Shown here piece by piece: positions 63,007 to 64,000 of a DNA stretch of 64,000 nt. The notes below the pieces were generated by a model. That model was not told the origin of the DNA. It did no database searches and saw only the letters and a program-made list of their open reading frames with translations. Made by a program: the position numbers and the translations under genes. This stretch comes from Coprobacter secundus (GTDB lineage Bacteria; Bacteroidota; Bacteroidia; Bacteroidales; Coprobacteraceae): positions 1 to 64,000 of the forward strand of contig JTDA01000010.1 in NCBI GenBank assembly GCA_000803105.1, written 5' to 3'. Numbering within the stretch: the stretch's first letter is position 1; every line of letters begins with the position of its first letter.

Positions 63007-63063
63007 CAAAGTCCGGAAGAAACTGCGCCATAAAACCGTTACCGCAGTTTTTCCCGGACTTTG
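63007..63063. terminator. Long stem-loop between convergent genes, bidirectional terminator-like
   Basis: 21-base arms at 63007-63027 (starts CAAAGTCCGG) and 63043-63063 (ends CCGGACTTTG) differ from perfect pairing at two positions, both wobble-compatible on one strand; loop of 15 bases. The plus strand continues CTATTTTC. It sits between DUF4923 and mscS and could end both transcripts. Confidence 0.6.
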
Positions 63064-63103
63064 CTATTTTCAAAGATTTCCTAAGAGCCGGTTGTCTAAA
63101 TAT

Positions 63104-63238
63104 CCAATAAAAATATTATCCGGTCTCTTTCCCTGTTTTCTCTCGCCAGATAGCCAGCTATCATCCTCTCAAAAAGGGGAAAACATCCTCAAAAGGAAAT
63201 CTCAAACCCCGCTCAAGCAAAATGCAGACAGGCTCTAT
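63104..63238 (+). repeat. Dispersed intergenic repeat, copy B
   Basis: Starts CCAATAAAAATATTATCCGG and ends AAATGCAGACAGGCTCTAT. Aligns along most of its length with copy A (21495-21651) and at its end with copy C (35321-35359). It begins about 50 bases beyond the minus-strand mscS stop codon. Confidence 0.6.
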
Positions 63239-63288
63239 CTGTATCGAATGGAAATTTTACAATCGGCTTTATCCATAAGCCATATTTC

Positions 63289-64000
63289 TTATTTCTCTGT
63301 CCCGTGGATAGTAAGTTGCGGGAAAGGAAAGCCAATGCCTTCCTTGTTAAAGGTGGCATATACAGTACGATTCATCCAAAAGAATACATCCCAATAATCA
63401 GAGCTTTTTACCCAGACACGTACCGTAATATCCACACTACTCGCACTCAAAGCACCTATCTCTATGACAAAAGACGGATTTTTCAAAATACGCGAATCCG
63501 AATCGATGACTTGTTGCACGACCGCTTTTACCTTCTCGAAGTCTTCATTATATTCTACTCCAAAAGTGAAATCGACCCGACGAATATCTTTTTTACTGTA
63601 ATTGATAACAGCATTGCTGCTCAACGAACCGTTAGGAGCGAATATCACCCGATTGTCAGGTGTTACCAGAATGGTATGGAATATCTGTATCTCCTGCACG
63701 GTTCCACTCACACCTGCCCCCTCGATATAATCTCCTACTTTGAAGGGTTTGAATACGAGAATAATCAACCCGCCTGCAAAATTGGACAAGTTGCCCGACA
63801 AAGCCATACCGACAGCCACACCGGCCGAAGCCAATAACGCGGCGAAACTTGTCGTCTCGACTCCCAGCTTACCGATGATGGCAAAAGCCAAAATAAGGTT
63901 CAACAAAATGTTCAACAGACTTCTCAAGAAAGTCTGGACACTCGTTTCCAGCTTGCGCTTTTCCATAATTTTAGCTATCAACTTGTTGATGTACTTGATG
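63289..64000 (-). CDS. mscS: Small mechanosensitive channel MscS, N-terminus cut by window edge
   Basis: About 237 codons visible; the reading frame continues open to 64000, so the true start and first helices lie outside. Visible parts: end of TM2 and the hydrophobic stretch FLRSLLNILLNLILAFAIIGKLG, pore helix TM3 with the Gly/Ala pattern FAALLASAGVAVGMALSGNLSNFAGGLIILVF split as ASAGVAVGMALSGNLSNF and GGLIILVFKPFKVGDYI, then the beta domain (IQIFHTILVTPDNRVIFAPNG) and the C-terminal alpha/beta domain with EIGALSASSVDITVRVWVK. Inner-membrane channel that opens under tension during hypo-osmotic shock. Length fits the small MscS class (about 270-290 residues). Gene symbol by family. Confidence 0.92.
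   Translation of the reverse strand, partial: IKYINKLIAKIMEKRKLETSVQTFLRSLLNILLNLILAFAIIGKLGVETTSFAALLASAGVAVGMALSGNLSNFAGGLIILVFKPFKVGDYIEGAGVSGTVQEIQIFHTILVTPDNRVIFAPNGSLSSNAVINYSKKDIRRVDFTFGVEYNEDFEKVKAVVQQVIDSDSRILKNPSFVIEIGALSASSVDITVRVWVKSSDYWDVFFWMNRTVYATFNKEGIGFPFPQLTIHGTEK

Larger units (their letters stand above)
62749..63288. other. Convergent intergenic region with hairpins and a dispersed repeat
   Basis: About 540 bases between DUF4923 (plus) and MscS (minus). It contains an inverted repeat at 62827-62867, a long stem at 63007-63063 and dispersed-repeat copy B at 63104-63238. A frame at 62954-63397 runs through these structures and into mscS and is not credible as a gene. Confidence 0.55.

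Noticed and set aside
62954..63397. A 147-codon plus-strand frame after DUF4923
   Set aside because: It spans a 21-base stem-loop, the dispersed repeat and the 3' end of mscS on the other strand.

Overview
The window is from a member of the Bacteroidales (phylum Bacteroidota) with a glycan-foraging lifestyle. The evidence is: three SusC-type TonB-dependent receptors (one cut by the left edge) and two SusD lipoproteins; a one-protein hybrid two-component sensor; an ECF sigma/FecR pair; many secreted glycoside hydrolases with signal peptides or lipoboxes; -7 promoter boxes of the Bacteroidota type TAnnTTTG; and two proteins with C-terminal tails resembling type IX secretion (T9SS) sorting domains. 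I cannot name the genus from the sequence alone.

Region 1 (1-19575) is a polysaccharide-utilization-type locus. A minus-strand operon runs leftward from 12151: a four-repeat fasciclin lipoprotein, SusC, SusD, two more fasciclin lipoproteins, and the start of a second SusC that leaves the window. Divergent to it lies a hybrid two-component regulator (12729-16778), followed by a GH95 lipoprotein (17167-19575), the only glycosidase near this SusCD pair in view. Two small lipoprotein genes, one with a DUF4377-like domain (19847-21446), separate it from region 2.

Region 2 (22019-42293, all minus strand) is a second locus driven by an ECF sigma factor and FecR anti-sigma factor with an STN-containing SusC, followed by SusD, an esterase, a LamG-endonuclease/exonuclease/phosphatase protein, GH20, a small T9SS-type protein, GH2, a GH123-like (DUF4091) protein fused to a phosphodiester glycosidase domain, and a GH78-like rhamnosidase. 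The phosphodiester glycosidase and the EEP-fold protein together suggest, as inference, that the substrate may carry phosphate or phosphodiester groups.

Region 3 (43127-44804, plus strand) is a housekeeping pair, a DUF47/PhoU-like regulator and a Pit phosphate transporter, closed by a strong intrinsic terminator.

Region 4 (45030-60816, all minus strand) is a run of seven hydrolases without its own SusCD or regulator: GH36, a clan GH-D enzyme, GH2 with a C-terminal F5/8-type-C domain, GH3, sialate O-acetylesterase, GH92 and GH110. The set fits trimming of host mucin or N-glycan ends (alpha-galactose/blood group B, O-acetyl sialate, alpha-mannose).

Region 5 (61404-64000) holds a cytidylate-kinase-like protein, a DUF4923 protein and a MscS channel cut by the right edge. 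A dispersed intergenic repeat (copies near 21495, 35321 and 63104, same orientation) and several strong inverted repeats lie between genes. I saw no tRNA, rRNA, CRISPR array, transposase or prophage gene.
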